DNA from: Acidobacteriota bacterium
GTDB lineage: Bacteria; Acidobacteriota; Blastocatellia; HR10
Direction of reading: 5' to 3'
Assembly: GCA_030550025.1 (NCBI GenBank)
Contig: JAUQQC010000007.1
Coordinates: 95,198 to 159,197, forward strand
Length of the DNA stretch: 64,000 nt
A program made the translations under genes and the position numbers. The notes beneath the pieces are model-generated. The model had not been told where the DNA came from, made no database searches, and saw nothing but the letters and a program-made list of their open reading frames with translations. Positions 1 through 9,077 of this stretch are shown here, in pieces (the first letter of the stretch is position 1; each line of letters opens with the position of its first letter).

Positions 1-1
1 C

Positions 2-619
2 ATTCCTGATCGGGTGCCGCTTTATGATGTGTTGGAAATCGTGCGCGTCGCTGAGCAGCACGGCGCCCAATTTGTGGGTCCGAATACGGTCGGCGTGCTT
101 AGCCCGGGCCGGGGTGTGCTGGGCATGGTAGGCGGGCGGGCTGAGTTGGCGCGAGCTTGGTTTAAGCCCGGGCCTGTAGGCATCGTCTCGCGCAGCGGCG
201 GCATGAGCGTTTCAACGGCCTACTACTTGGGCAAGGAAGGCATTGGGACCAGTACGATCGTCCACGTCGGGGGCGATGCCATTGTCGGCTTACCTATGCC
301 TGAGGTGGTCAAGCTATTTGAAGCTGATGAGCAAACGGAGGCAGTCGTCTTGTTCGGAGAGATCGGTACATCCCAAGAAGAGCGAGTAGCTGATTTGATT
401 GAGCGGGGAGAGTTCACCAAGCCACTCATTGCCTACATTGGCGGTGTAGCCGCTACGTCCGGGATGCGCTTTTCCCATGCTGGAGCCATCGTAGAAGGTG
501 ACCGAGGGACGTATGAAGGCAAGGTCAAGCGGCTCCGAGAGGTTGGCGCCTATGTTGTTGACTCTTTCCATGACATACCCCACGTCACCAAACGAGTTTT
601 GAAGCGGCGCCGCGGATGA
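2..619 (+). CDS. Succinyl-CoA synthetase alpha-like CoA ligase subunit (5' partial)
   Basis: This is the C-terminal part of a SucD-type ADP/GDP-forming acyl-CoA ligase alpha subunit. The frame is open to the left edge, so the N-terminal CoA-binding Rossmann domain lies mostly outside the window; the ORF-track GTG at base 14 is not a real start. The fragment shows the family's 'GPNTVGVLSPG' stretch, 'GIVSRSGGMS', and near the end 'FSHAGAIVEGDRGTYEGK', which contains the His that is phosphorylated in SucD. The partner beta subunit would be expected upstream. The next gene is a citryl-CoA-lyase-like protein, so the pair may activate a di- or tricarboxylate to its CoA thioester and then cleave it, as citryl-CoA synthetase and lyase do. 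The family call is firm; the substrate is inferred. Confidence 0.85.
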   Translation: MPDRVPLYDVLEIVRVAEQHGAQFVGPNTVGVLSPGRGVLGMVGGRAELARAWFKPGPVGIVSRSGGMSVSTAYYLGKEGIGTSTIVHVGGDAIVGLPMPEVVKLFEADEQTEAVVLFGEIGTSQEERVADLIERGEFTKPLIAYIGGVAATSGMRFSHAGAIVEGDRGTYEGKVKRLREVGAYVVDSFHDIPHVTKRVLKRRRG

Positions 620-1047
620 GCATGGACGTCTATGGTCTATTCCCGGCCTTGAAAGACCCGGTCAAGAGCATCTGGTCGCTGACGTGGCCAGGGGTGATTA
701 GTGGATTAGGCTCTGGAGAACCCTCCTACGGAGTGCGAGGAAATCGAAATTCGAAACTGTTTCGGATCGAGCCTGATTCATAGGGTTTTGCCGAAGGACC
801 CATAGGCTGGTCCTTGGAGGACTGGTTAGGCGGCCGTTCGAGTTTCTGTGGGACGCTTGAGCGTTCTTCCGATCATGCCTCGAACCTAGGCAAGCCGTGG
901 CTCAAGCCGTTGGGAGAAGCCCGTTGAAACAGACTCGACCTGGCACCCCGCTCGCTACCAGTCTTCCAACGGCCGGCCTGGCTGGTGGCCCTAAGGCATT
1001 GCCGCCTAAAGGCGGCTCAGTGGTTACTTTTCGTATGTGTGCGCCTT
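620..1047. other. Intergenic gap, no gene seen
   Basis: About 430 bases between the CoA ligase subunit and the citryl-CoA lyase-like gene. Short ORFs here (for example 897-1082) have no recognisable content. The gap contains the word 'accctcctacgga', related to the palindromic 'ccctccta' words seen near 37.2 kb, and a short palindrome 'cgcctaaaggcgg' just before the lyase. No convincing terminator or RNA gene was found. Confidence 0.5.
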
Positions 1048-1836
1048 ATGGAAAGCGGGCACTGGAAGACAGCCATCACTAAGGTGGAACCCAATAAGAT
1101 CCTGCTCCGCGGCTATCGCTTGGACGAGCTGATTGGTCGCATCTCCTACGGAGAAGCTGTTTACCTGACGCTCAAAGGGGAATTGCCGCCTCGGCATGAA
1201 GGGAAACTGATCGAAGCCATTCTGGTGTCGGTCATTGATCATGGTGCGACCCCCCCCTCTGCGCTAGCGGCCCGCACGATTGCATCCACCGGGGCTGGGC
1301 TCAGTGCTGCTGTGGCTGGAGGGATCTTGGCCATTTCGCATTATCACGGTGGAGCTATCGGGGAATGCATGGCCGTGTTGCGCGAGGCAGTCAATCATCG
1401 GCGACAACAGGGAACTTCAGTAGCAGAAGCCGCCACCTGGGTGGTGGAAGAACACACTCGTGCCCGCAAACGTCTTCCTGGGTTCGGCCATCGCCTGCAT
1501 ACGCAAGATCCCCGCACAACCCGGCTGTTTGATCTAGCAGCACAGTGGGGGATTGCCGGGGAGTTTGTCCAAATGGCTCGCGCGATCGAGCAAGCGATGA
1601 AAGAACGTTTGGGCAAACCACTGCCAATCAACGCCGATGGAGCCATCGCGGCCTTACTGTGCGAAATGGACTTTGATCCAATGGTAGCCGATGCCTTTTT
1701 CATGATGGCCCGCGTGCCCGGCCTGGTCGCCCACATCCATGAGGAAAAGACACGACAGAAACCCATGCGGCGGATTCATCTAACAGATATTGAGTATGAT
1801 GGTCCGGCAGAGCGGGCGTTGGAGCGAACGGAGTGA
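1048..1836 (+). CDS. Citryl-CoA lyase / citrate synthase-family protein
   Basis: 262-residue member of the citrate synthase superfamily, short like citryl-CoA lyases and much shorter than the usual ~430-residue citrate synthase. I place the start at ATG 1048 because 'WKTAITKVEPNKILLRGY' is the typical N-terminus of the lyase group; the ORF-track start adds 21 unlike residues. Active-site landmarks include 'SHYHGGAIGE' (the HGGA histidine region) and 'LPGFGHRLH'. The family cleaves citryl-CoA-like thioesters to acetyl-CoA and an oxoacid, or runs the reverse condensation. The preceding SucD-like gene supports a ligase-lyase pair. The PrpD-like gene two positions downstream suggests a methylcitrate- or citrate-like intermediate, but this is inference. 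Confidence 0.8.
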   Translation: MESGHWKTAITKVEPNKILLRGYRLDELIGRISYGEAVYLTLKGELPPRHEGKLIEAILVSVIDHGATPPSALAARTIASTGAGLSAAVAGGILAISHYHGGAIGECMAVLREAVNHRRQQGTSVAEAATWVVEEHTRARKRLPGFGHRLHTQDPRTTRLFDLAAQWGIAGEFVQMARAIEQAMKERLGKPLPINADGAIAALLCEMDFDPMVADAFFMMARVPGLVAHIHEEKTRQKPMRRIHLTDIEYDGPAERALERTE

Positions 1837-1892
1837 TCACTCAGTGATCGGTAAGTCAGGAATCCGTAATCCGCAAAAGGAGGTGGCCGAGC

Positions 1893-2438
1893 ATGAAGGA
1901 GAAGATCAGGGAATTAATTCCTGAGTTTGACCAGATTAGGGATGACGAGCTACGGCAGAAAGCGCTTTCCGTTTGGGAGGATGCACTTCAAGATGGAGGG
2001 TGGGAGCCGGAAGAATTGCTCCGCATGCCCTTCACGCTGTGGGCAGAGAATGTCAAGGTGAGTTTCATCGAGCATGTCCGCACGGTTTGCCGTATGTGTA
2101 TCGAGATTGAGAAGGTTTTAAGAGAGTCCTACGGCGACCGAGTGAAGATCAATCGGGATTATCTTATCGCCGGAGCTCTGCTGGCCGATGTGGGCAAGCT
2201 CATCGAGTATGAGAAGAAGGACGGCGAGTATGTCAGAAGCAAAAAAGGAGAGTACTTGCGGCATCCGTTTGTGGGTGTGGGGATGGCCTATCGGCGAGGG
2301 TTGCCCGAGGGCGTCATGCATGTCATTGCGACGCATTCCAAAGAGGGCGATCATGTGGCCCGATCACCGGAATCCATAATTTTTCATCACGCCGATTTCA
2401 TTGACTTCGACCTGGTGAGCAAAAAGCGGCCATTTTAG
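1893..2438 (+). CDS. HD-domain-like protein with an altered HD pair
   Basis: 181-residue soluble protein of the HD phosphohydrolase type, preceded by a good ribosome site (AAAGGAGGTGG) before ATG 1893. Conserved-looking positions are 'IEHVRTV' (first His), 'ALLADVGKL', 'RHPFVGVGMA', 'IATHSKEG' and 'FHHADFIDFD'. In most HD proteins the second motif reads LLHDVGK; here the His is Ala while the Asp is kept, so one metal ligand is missing. It lies 57 bases after the citryl-CoA lyase-like gene and before a PrpD-like gene, so it is probably part of the same operon. HD proteins in catabolic operons may hydrolyse phosphoesters, but no substrate can be read from the sequence. Confidence 0.7.
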   Translation: MKEKIRELIPEFDQIRDDELRQKALSVWEDALQDGGWEPEELLRMPFTLWAENVKVSFIEHVRTVCRMCIEIEKVLRESYGDRVKINRDYLIAGALLADVGKLIEYEKKDGEYVRSKKGEYLRHPFVGVGMAYRRGLPEGVMHVIATHSKEGDHVARSPESIIFHHADFIDFDLVSKKRPF

Positions 2439-2551
2439 CATCCCGTTTTTGCCGGTTGGTCATGGGTGGGAACCACCGACCAGGAACCCAAGGCTGAATC
2501 ACAAGGATGGCCAAAATCTTCGTAGATTAAGCAGGGAACAACTGTTGACCG

Positions 2552-3943
2552 ATGGCTAAGACGATCTCACGACAGTGGGCTGAGTACGCGGTGGCGCTCA
2601 CGTTTGAGGATATTCCAGCGGCGGCCGTTCAGGCGGCGAAACGGTTTCTGCTGGATACGGTGGGATGCGCATTGGGAGGCTATCGAATCGAGGATTGTGA
2701 GATTGGGCGTGAGGTCATCCGCCAGATGGGCGGACGGCCGGAAGCTACGATCATCGGTTCTGGCGAGAAGACCAATGCCGTCAATGCCGCCTTCATCAAT
2801 AGCCTTGCCGTGCGGGTGATGGATTACAACGACGTCTACTGGAAGCAAGATCCATCTCACCCGAGCGACCTCATTCCTGCCGCCCTGGCCGTGGGTGAAC
2901 GGCAACGAAGGTCGGGCAAGGATTTGATCACGGCCATCGTCATCGCCTACGATTTGGAGATGCGGCTGTGCGAGGCTGCATTCCCCGGCATTCGCGAGTT
3001 AGGCTGGCACCATGCTACGCTGACGCAATTTGCCTCGCCAGTGGTGGCCGGGAAGATGCTGGGCTTGACGGTTGAGCAGATGGTCAACGCCATTGGCATC
3101 TCAGGCGCACACAACGCCACGCTCGGTGCCGTTACGGCGGGCAAACTGACGATGATGAAGAACACGGTAGACCCAATGGCCACGCAAAGTGGTGTCCTGG
3201 CAGCACTGCTGGCTCAAAAGGGCTATGTTGGACCGGAGGCAATTTTCGAGGGCCGCGAGGGACTGTTTGCCCAAGTGGGGCGCGAGTGGGACCCCGACAG
3301 GTTGACGGCTGGGTTGGGCACTGACTTCAAGATCACGCAATGCTCGATGAAACCCTTTCCCACGGAAGCGCTGACTCACTCGCCGATCACAGCGACGCTG
3401 GCGTTGGTACGTGAACACTGTCTCCGACCGGAAGACATCGAGGCGGTGACCGTCAGGACGATTGCTCGGGCGGCAGAAATTTTGGCCGATCCATCGAAAT
3501 ACCAGATCACCTCCAAAGAGACAGCTGATCACAGCTTGCCTTACTGTCTGGCAGCCGCCATTGCCGATGGTGAGGTCACGCCGCGCCAATTTAGGCCTGA
3601 TAAGCTCGGCGATCCTCGTATTCTCAATCTGGTTCCGAAGGTCCGGGTCTTGGCCGACGATGAATTTGAGCGGCTCTTCCCCGACCGGCAGCCATGCCTG
3701 GTGGAAATCCGCACTACGTTGGGTCGGACGTTCAATTGTCGCGTAGACTATCCCAAAGGCGATCCCCGCGATCCCTTAACTGATGAGGAGCTGAAGAACA
3801 AGTTTTCTGCTTTGGTGGAAGGGCTGCTGTCGTCTGAACGTTGTCAGACCATTTTCAGTCTTATCGGTGAGTTGGAGTCGTTAGGGGACATCAGTACCTT
3901 GATGGAGATGCTCGTGGTGGAAGAGGCTGGTATGAGGAGGTAA
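2552..3943 (+). CDS. MmgE/PrpD family protein
   Basis: 463 residues, the usual length for the MmgE/PrpD family, whose known members include 2-methylcitrate dehydratase and cis-aconitate decarboxylase. Visible family features are the N-terminal 'FLLDTVGCALGG', 'RVMDYNDVYW' followed by 'HPSDLIPAALA' (family normally HPSD), and 'CSMKPFPTEALTHSPI', which corresponds to the K-x-[FY]-P core. The protein is cytoplasmic, with no signal sequence. Its 3' end carries the ribosome site (AGGAGGTAAT) of the next gene, which starts two bases after the stop, so the two are translationally coupled. Together with the CoA ligase and lyase this suggests hydration or dehydration of a hydroxy-tricarboxylate-like intermediate. 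Family firm, reaction uncertain. Confidence 0.85.
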   Translation: MAKTISRQWAEYAVALTFEDIPAAAVQAAKRFLLDTVGCALGGYRIEDCEIGREVIRQMGGRPEATIIGSGEKTNAVNAAFINSLAVRVMDYNDVYWKQDPSHPSDLIPAALAVGERQRRSGKDLITAIVIAYDLEMRLCEAAFPGIRELGWHHATLTQFASPVVAGKMLGLTVEQMVNAIGISGAHNATLGAVTAGKLTMMKNTVDPMATQSGVLAALLAQKGYVGPEAIFEGREGLFAQVGREWDPDRLTAGLGTDFKITQCSMKPFPTEALTHSPITATLALVREHCLRPEDIEAVTVRTIARAAEILADPSKYQITSKETADHSLPYCLAAAIADGEVTPRQFRPDKLGDPRILNLVPKVRVLADDEFERLFPDRQPCLVEIRTTLGRTFNCRVDYPKGDPRDPLTDEELKNKFSALVEGLLSSERCQTIFSLIGELESLGDISTLMEMLVVEEAGMRR

Positions 3944-3944
3944 T

Positions 3945-5390
3945 ATGGGTCGTTATGATATGGTTATCAAAAATGGCACCCTGGTCATCCCCTACATAGG
4001 GATAGTCAAAGCCGATCTTGGGATTAAAGATGGCCGCCTGGCCAGCATGGGCTCAGAAATCGCTTCCACTGATGGCGAACAGGTCATAGATGCTGCTGGC
4101 AAGGTCGTCTTCCCCGGTGCGGTGGACTCCCATTTCCACGTGGGCATTTATCGCCCGTTGTCGGAAGATGCTCAGAGTGAGTCAGCTTCAGCCACCGTCG
4201 GGGGGGTGACGACGATCTTGAGCTACTTTCGCACTGGTCATCATTACCTGAACAAATCCGGACCTTATCGCGAAATCTTTCCCGAGGTATTAGAGCTTTC
4301 GCGCGGGCGCTTCTATACCGACTACGGTTACCATATCGCCATTATGACCGAAGAGCAGCTGGGTGAGGTCCAGATGTTGGTCGAGCAGTATGGGGTCGGG
4401 TCGTTCAAATTCTACATGTTTTACAAAGGGCTGACGCTCACTGCCGACTCTACGCGTGGCCGCGAATATACCATGACCGAAAACTATGATCTGGGCCATC
4501 TTTACCGGCTCATGGAACAGGTGTCGCGTGTATCCGCAAGATATTGGGACAAGGGTCGAATTGCCCTGAGCCTTCACTGCGAGAATCCTGAACTGATCCG
4601 TGTGTTCATCGAAGAAGTCAAGGCGCAAGGTGGGCAGGGGTTGGAAGCCTACAGCCGAGCCCGCCCACCTCTGACGGAACGACTCTCAATTCATGAAGCA
4701 GCGATCCTGGCCGATGCCACCAGCTGCCCGATTAACCTATTGCACTTGAGCAGTCGGCAAGCTTTGCAGGCGGGGCTGGAAGTCCGACGCCAGTATCCAC
4801 ATCTGAGCATCAAATTGGAAACAACGCTCCATCATCTGGTGCTGACGTACGACACAGCAAGTGATCTTAAGGGCAAGGTTAACCCACCCATTCGCACCCA
4901 AGCCGATGCCGACTTTTTGTGGCAAGGCATCATCAACGGGGACGTAGACACAGTCGTGAGCGATCATGCCTGCTGTTTTGAGGAACAAAAAGGGAACGAT
5001 CTGTGGACCGCCCTGCCGGGATTTGGAGGCTCCTCATTGCTATATCCCATCCTGATTTCTGAAGGCTATCATAAGCGAAACATTCCCCTAACGCGCATCG
5101 CTGAGCTGGTAGCGGCCAATCCGGCCGCCGCTTTTGGTCTCTATCCTCGCAAGGGAACGCTTATGGTGGGCGCGGACGCCGACTTGGCCATCGTGGACAT
5201 AAACTATCGGCAGAAGGTAACACCGGAGATATTGCATTCGGCCCAGAACTTCACGCCATTTGATGGAATCGAACTGACGGGATGGCCTACGCAGACGATC
5301 CTGCGAGGGCAAGTTGTGTTTTCCCAAGGTCGCTTGGTTGCCCAACCAATAGGGCAGTACCTGAAGCGGCCCGTTGGTCTTCATTCGTGA
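3945..5390 (+). CDS. Hydantoinase / dihydropyrimidinase-like cyclic amidohydrolase
   Basis: 481-residue amidohydrolase of the D-hydantoinase, dihydropyrimidinase and dihydroorotase type. The binuclear metal site can be read in order: 'DSHFHVG' near residue 65, a Lys in 'GSFKFYMFYKG' near residue 150 (probably carboxylated), 'SLHCEN', 'INLLHLSS' and 'VVSDHACC'. The C-terminus has the family's small beta domain ('PRKGTLMVGADADLAIVD'). Start ATG 3945 follows GAGGAGGTAAT, with the upstream PrpD stop inside that site. The enzyme would open a cyclic amide or imide. That implies the pathway handles an N-heterocycle or cyclic ureide at some stage, which fits the nitrilase-like and further amidohydrolase genes downstream. 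The exact substrate cannot be decided. Confidence 0.85.
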   Translation: MGRYDMVIKNGTLVIPYIGIVKADLGIKDGRLASMGSEIASTDGEQVIDAAGKVVFPGAVDSHFHVGIYRPLSEDAQSESASATVGGVTTILSYFRTGHHYLNKSGPYREIFPEVLELSRGRFYTDYGYHIAIMTEEQLGEVQMLVEQYGVGSFKFYMFYKGLTLTADSTRGREYTMTENYDLGHLYRLMEQVSRVSARYWDKGRIALSLHCENPELIRVFIEEVKAQGGQGLEAYSRARPPLTERLSIHEAAILADATSCPINLLHLSSRQALQAGLEVRRQYPHLSIKLETTLHHLVLTYDTASDLKGKVNPPIRTQADADFLWQGIINGDVDTVVSDHACCFEEQKGNDLWTALPGFGGSSLLYPILISEGYHKRNIPLTRIAELVAANPAAAFGLYPRKGTLMVGADADLAIVDINYRQKVTPEILHSAQNFTPFDGIELTGWPTQTILRGQVVFSQGRLVAQPIGQYLKRPVGLHS

Positions 5391-5391
5391 T

Positions 5392-5470
5392 GTCCTGATC
5401 CCTTCGATCGGTGTCATTCATCAGTCATCCGTTGATCATTGGGCGCTGATGATGGTTCATTCATTGGTCG
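5392..5470. repeat. Intergenic repeat-word cluster
   Basis: Short words of the dispersed family that fills gaps in the left block: 'ttcatcagtcatccgttgatcattggg' and neighbours. No ORF is present. Confidence 0.5.
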
Positions 5471-5553
5471 GAAAAAAGAATCGGCAACCCGAAACCAGCA
5501 ATAGATTGGATTCGGGACATTGATGTCGATTTCTCCTTTGCCAGGAGCTGGCC

Positions 5554-5976
5554 ATGAGACAACGACTCGGGATAACCTTGGCTTGTGTAACACTGGCACT
5601 GATTGGCCTGGCTTTGATGCTCCCCCAATTAGCTGTGACCGCTCAGGAATCAGAGGTGATCGAGCGTGGGCGCGAGATTTACCGTCAACACTGCGCTTCT
5701 TGTCACGGAGTCGATGCCAAAGGCCATGGCCCGGCAGCCGATGCTCTCAAAAAAAATCCGCCGGATCTGACGCTCATTCAGAAGAAAGGCGAAAAGTTTC
5801 CCTTTGATGAGGTCATGAATATCATCGACGGCGAGACGGTTATCTCTGCTCATGGCTCTCGTGAAATGCCTGTGTGGGGGACGATTTTCCGCAAGGCCAA
5901 GGGCGAGATGTTGGCGCATTTGGATATCTATGCGCTGACTAAATATATCGAATCCATTCAAAGGCATCGCCCGTGA
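5554..5976 (+). CDS. Exported monoheme cytochrome c
   Basis: 140-residue class I type cytochrome c. An N-terminal signal segment ('LACVTLALIGLALML') ends near 'VTAQES'; the single heme site is 'CASCHG' near residue 48. A likely axial Met sits in 'GSREMPVWG'. Start ATG 5554 follows an AGGAGC ribosome site. It is a periplasmic electron carrier. Since the molybdoenzyme cluster 18 kb downstream has no heme-b gamma subunit gene beside it, this cytochrome is a reasonable candidate electron acceptor, but that link is inference. Confidence 0.9.
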   Translation: MRQRLGITLACVTLALIGLALMLPQLAVTAQESEVIERGREIYRQHCASCHGVDAKGHGPAADALKKNPPDLTLIQKKGEKFPFDEVMNIIDGETVISAHGSREMPVWGTIFRKAKGEMLAHLDIYALTKYIESIQRHRP

Positions 5977-6387
5977 TTTGACCAGTGACCAGCGATCGGT
6001 GCTGGCGTCAGCAGCTAGCGATAGTGCTGAGTGTCAGTAACCAAGCCATAGATGACGTAGGAGACCGAATGGTTCGCAAGCCGCGTTTCGCGGGAGCCTA
6101 CAGGACGCACGAAATGCATGAACTTGGTGGCCGATTGGATGGCCCATTCGCCATTCGTCGCAGGCAAAAAGGTCTATCCGCGTACATCTTGTACGCATCT
6201 GTGGACTGTTAGGTGGGAGAGGATATTTCGTGTGTTTCGGGGGCGGTCTCGTGGGTTCATCATTCAGTAGCCGAGAGTCCATACGCAACGTTGGAAGACA
6301 CACCATGAATCCGACGGGTTGGCCTTTGGGGGGGGCCTCTCGCTCGTCATTCGCAATCTATGGTTCCCATTGCTAATGGAGGGAGGT
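5977..6387. other. Intergenic gap with repeat words
   Basis: About 410 bases with no convincing gene. It begins with the repeat words 'gaccagtgaccagcgatcggt' and later holds 'ggcccattcgccattcgtcg', a second common word type. Small ORFs (for example 5985-6212) show no coding character. Confidence 0.5.
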
Positions 6388-7275
6388 ATGAGATCTAATA
6401 TTTTCTTGGGATGTTGCCTGTTGGTCATGCTGGCCCGGGGCAGTCAGGCGCAACAACTTGACCTATCCAAGCCGGAGGATGCTGTCAAAGCTAGCCGCAA
6501 GATCCACTGCTCGTTGAACGATGGGCAGCCTGCTGTGTACTGGTGGCGCGGACACGTCTACAGTCGTGTGCCGGGGGAGAAAGACCGTAAGTTGTTTCAC
6601 GTGCAGGGTATGAATATCCGCGCCTGTGTTACTCTCATCGATCCACAGGGCAATTATGGGTATCGCATGGTTTCCCGTGAAGTCATGTTCTATTTGGATC
6701 CGGAGACCGACCAAATTCTTCGCACCTGGAACAATCCCTGGACGGGTAAGAGCGTGGAGGTCGTGCACGTCGCCAACGATCCGGTCAATATGCGTCCGGT
6801 CTTCGCTCGTGGGCCGCATGGCAATTATCAGTTGGGCGGCACGATCAAAGACGGCTGGGTGTGGCTGACGACTGAAGTTCCTTTGTTCTACACTAACCCA
6901 TTAGGTGGGGACTATCAGGAGTACGTTGGCGGTGCGTATCAGGCCATCGAAATGTTCAACCACTTCCTACCCTTGGACGAGCTTCTAGATGCTAACAAGC
7001 CGTCGGTTGAAAACGTGCTGGTGGGATGGGCTCGTGTGTCCCAGTGGCTGCCTTGGATGGAGATGGGAGATCGCCCTGGTCAGCTGATCTTTCACGCCGC
7101 TGGCAAGAAGCTCAGATCGTGGGATGACTTGCCGGAGATGATGAAGCGCGAAATTGAGGCGAACTATCCGATCTATAAAACCCCACCGCCGCTGGATGAT
7201 CGCCGTCCGAATGAAACCAGTTGGACCTATTTCAAGAAGGTGATCGACGCCAAGCGGGGCAAAAGGACGAACTAG
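6388..7275 (+). CDS. Secreted DUF1838-like protein
   Basis: 295-residue protein with a signal peptide ('IFLGCCLLVMLARGSQAQQ'). Start ATG 6388 is chosen because it directly follows GGAGGGAGG; the ORF-track start adds 23 unlike residues. The body carries 'AVYWWRGHVYSRVPGEKDR', 'LFHVQGMNIRAC' and 'RTWNNPWTGKSVEVVHVANDPVN', which match my memory of the DUF1838 family, a family without an assigned reaction and often found in catabolic clusters of environmental bacteria. It is probably periplasmic. It sits between cytochrome c and a BNR-repeat gene. A ligand-binding or enzymatic role is possible; I assign none. Confidence 0.65.
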   Translation: MRSNIFLGCCLLVMLARGSQAQQLDLSKPEDAVKASRKIHCSLNDGQPAVYWWRGHVYSRVPGEKDRKLFHVQGMNIRACVTLIDPQGNYGYRMVSREVMFYLDPETDQILRTWNNPWTGKSVEVVHVANDPVNMRPVFARGPHGNYQLGGTIKDGWVWLTTEVPLFYTNPLGGDYQEYVGGAYQAIEMFNHFLPLDELLDANKPSVENVLVGWARVSQWLPWMEMGDRPGQLIFHAAGKKLRSWDDLPEMMKREIEANYPIYKTPPPLDDRRPNETSWTYFKKVIDAKRGKRTN

Positions 7276-7358
7276 GATCTTGCCAAGGAGGTGTAGGAAG
7301 AGCCCACCATATAGCTCCGAGTTTGAACTCTCGAGGTGCCAATCATCAGCAAAAGTCT

Positions 7359-8792
7359 ATGAGCGAAATGGTCAGAACCAGCCCGTCGTTCACCAGCTGC
7401 TCGTCGCCGGTTGGGTGTCAGGGACAACTGGCGACCAGAAACCAGCGACCAGTGACACTCATCTTGTCGATGTTTGCCATCCTGGCCTTCTGCCTTCTCT
7501 TACCTGGGGTGCCGTCTGTAGCCCTGCCCGTCATCGGCGGTGGCGACAAGCCCGATGGTTCCTCTCTGGTTGTGCTCTCGCCGGCCAATCATCAGGCAGC
7601 CAGTCCAGATCTGGCTATCGGCCCAGATGGCAGCATCAATGTCATTTGGGTTGACCGCGCGCCGGATGCAGCCAATCGTGCTCGCTTGAAACCGGGCGAG
7701 CATACACACAAAAGCTATACCAATCTCTACTTTGCCCGTTCCACCGACGGAGGGCGATCCTTCACTCCACCGCTTCGCGTCAACGACGTGGAAGGGACGG
7801 TGTGGGGGTTCGGTACCAGCAAACCCCGAATTGCCGTTGGCCAATCGGGCATCATTCACGTGTTTTATTCGGGAAATCGCTGGTCGGCCTCAGCCCCCAG
7901 ACAGGCAGTTGATGCCATGTACACTTGATCCACTGATGGCGGGCGGACGTTTGAAAAGCCTCGGCGGCTCAATTCTCTTCATGAAAGTCAGTATGATGAT
8001 GGCGAGCTGCAGGCTGCCCATTGCTTCGGCACTATGGGGGTAGCACTGGACGGCTCAGTCTACGTATACTGGATTGACACGCGACACATGAAGAAGGAGG
8101 GTGATAATAGCACCATCTACGGCGTCGTCTCACGGGATGAGGGGAAGTCGTTTGAACACGAGCGGATGATCTTCGCTAACCTGGCCTGCCCTTGCTGTCA
8201 ACTGTGGGTAGCGTTCTCGCCGGAGGCGAAACCCTACCTGTCGTTTAGGGCAGTGGGCAGCGATGGCTCGCGTGATAGCTTGGTGGCGTGGTCTGAGGAT
8301 CGAGGTAAAACCTTCTCCCAACCGGTTCGTGTTGCCTCCAGCCGATGGCTGATCAACGCCTGTCCCTTGAAGCCGACGGTGATAGCGATTGATCAGCAAG
8401 GTCGCGTGTTTGCCGCCTACTATACGGCCGGCGAGCAGCCTGCCGGCGTCTACTTTACGGTCTCCGACAATGGTGGAAAAACCTTCACCAAGTCGGTCGC
8501 CATACATCCGGAGGCTAAAGTCTCGGACCATCCCAGCGTGGCCGTCGGACCCGACGGGGTGGTGTACGTGGCTTGGGATGCCAAGGTCGGAGATGGACGC
8601 CGAGTGTATCTGCGTGTGTCCTCAGATCACGGAAAGACGTTTGGGCCGATCAGAGAATTTGGCGATCCTTCAGGGTCGGCGACCTATCCTGCTGTCGCCG
8701 TTGATAAGAACGGCCGGGTCTATCTGGCCTACCAACAGAATGACCGCGTGGTGGTGGAGTCCCATCCCTCGCTGGTGACCAAGATTAAGTGA
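7359..8792 (+). pseudogene. Secreted sialidase-like BNR-repeat protein, interrupted by TGA
   Basis: Exo-sialidase-type beta-propeller protein with Asp-box (BNR) repeats: 'STDGGRSF', 'SRDEGKSF', 'SEDRGKTF', 'SDNGGKTF' and 'SSDHGKTF'. A hydrophobic leader ('LSMFAILAFCLLLPG') precedes the mature part; the start is uncertain (ATG 7359 or ATG 7470). The reading frame is interrupted once, by TGA at 7926-7928, between 'DAMYT' and 'STDGGRTFEKP', and continues in the same frame without any indel to 8792. So a Trp or Arg codon probably became TGA, or there is a base error. BNR proteins of this kind are often annotated as sialidases, but many have unknown ligands. If the stop is real, the second half starts poorly and the gene is probably inactive. 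Confidence 0.75.
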
Positions 8793-9077
8793 TCTTGGGT
8801 CAGTGTTAGGGAAATGCCAAATCCGAAATCCTCAAAAGTTTCAAGTTTGGGATTTAGGATTCAGCATTTCCCCGCCGAGATTTCGAATCTCGGATTGCGA
8901 ACCTGAAACTTCGCAACTTGCTTCGGACATCAGACCTACTCTGATCCATCGGCCTTGGTCCCTGAAGTTTCATTGGGATAGGAAAGTGGGGGAGCAGGTA
9001 ACGAATCCATGGTTCGAGGGAACTTTTTTGAGTCGTGACCTATCGGCTCATTTGCTCAACTAAGGAGAGTAAACGCC
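8793..9077. repeat. Intergenic repeat-word region
   Basis: About 285 bases without a gene, made largely of repeat words of a third type: 'aatccgaaatcctcaaaag', 'gggatttaggattcag', 'gatttcgaatctcggattg'. The ORF 8803-9063 crosses them and is not considered coding. Confidence 0.5.

Noticed and set aside
7926-7928. Recoding of TGA as Trp or another amino acid
   Set aside because: TGA ends many intact genes here (for example in ATGA overlaps), so the genetic code is standard; the BNR stop and IS stops are better read as mutations.
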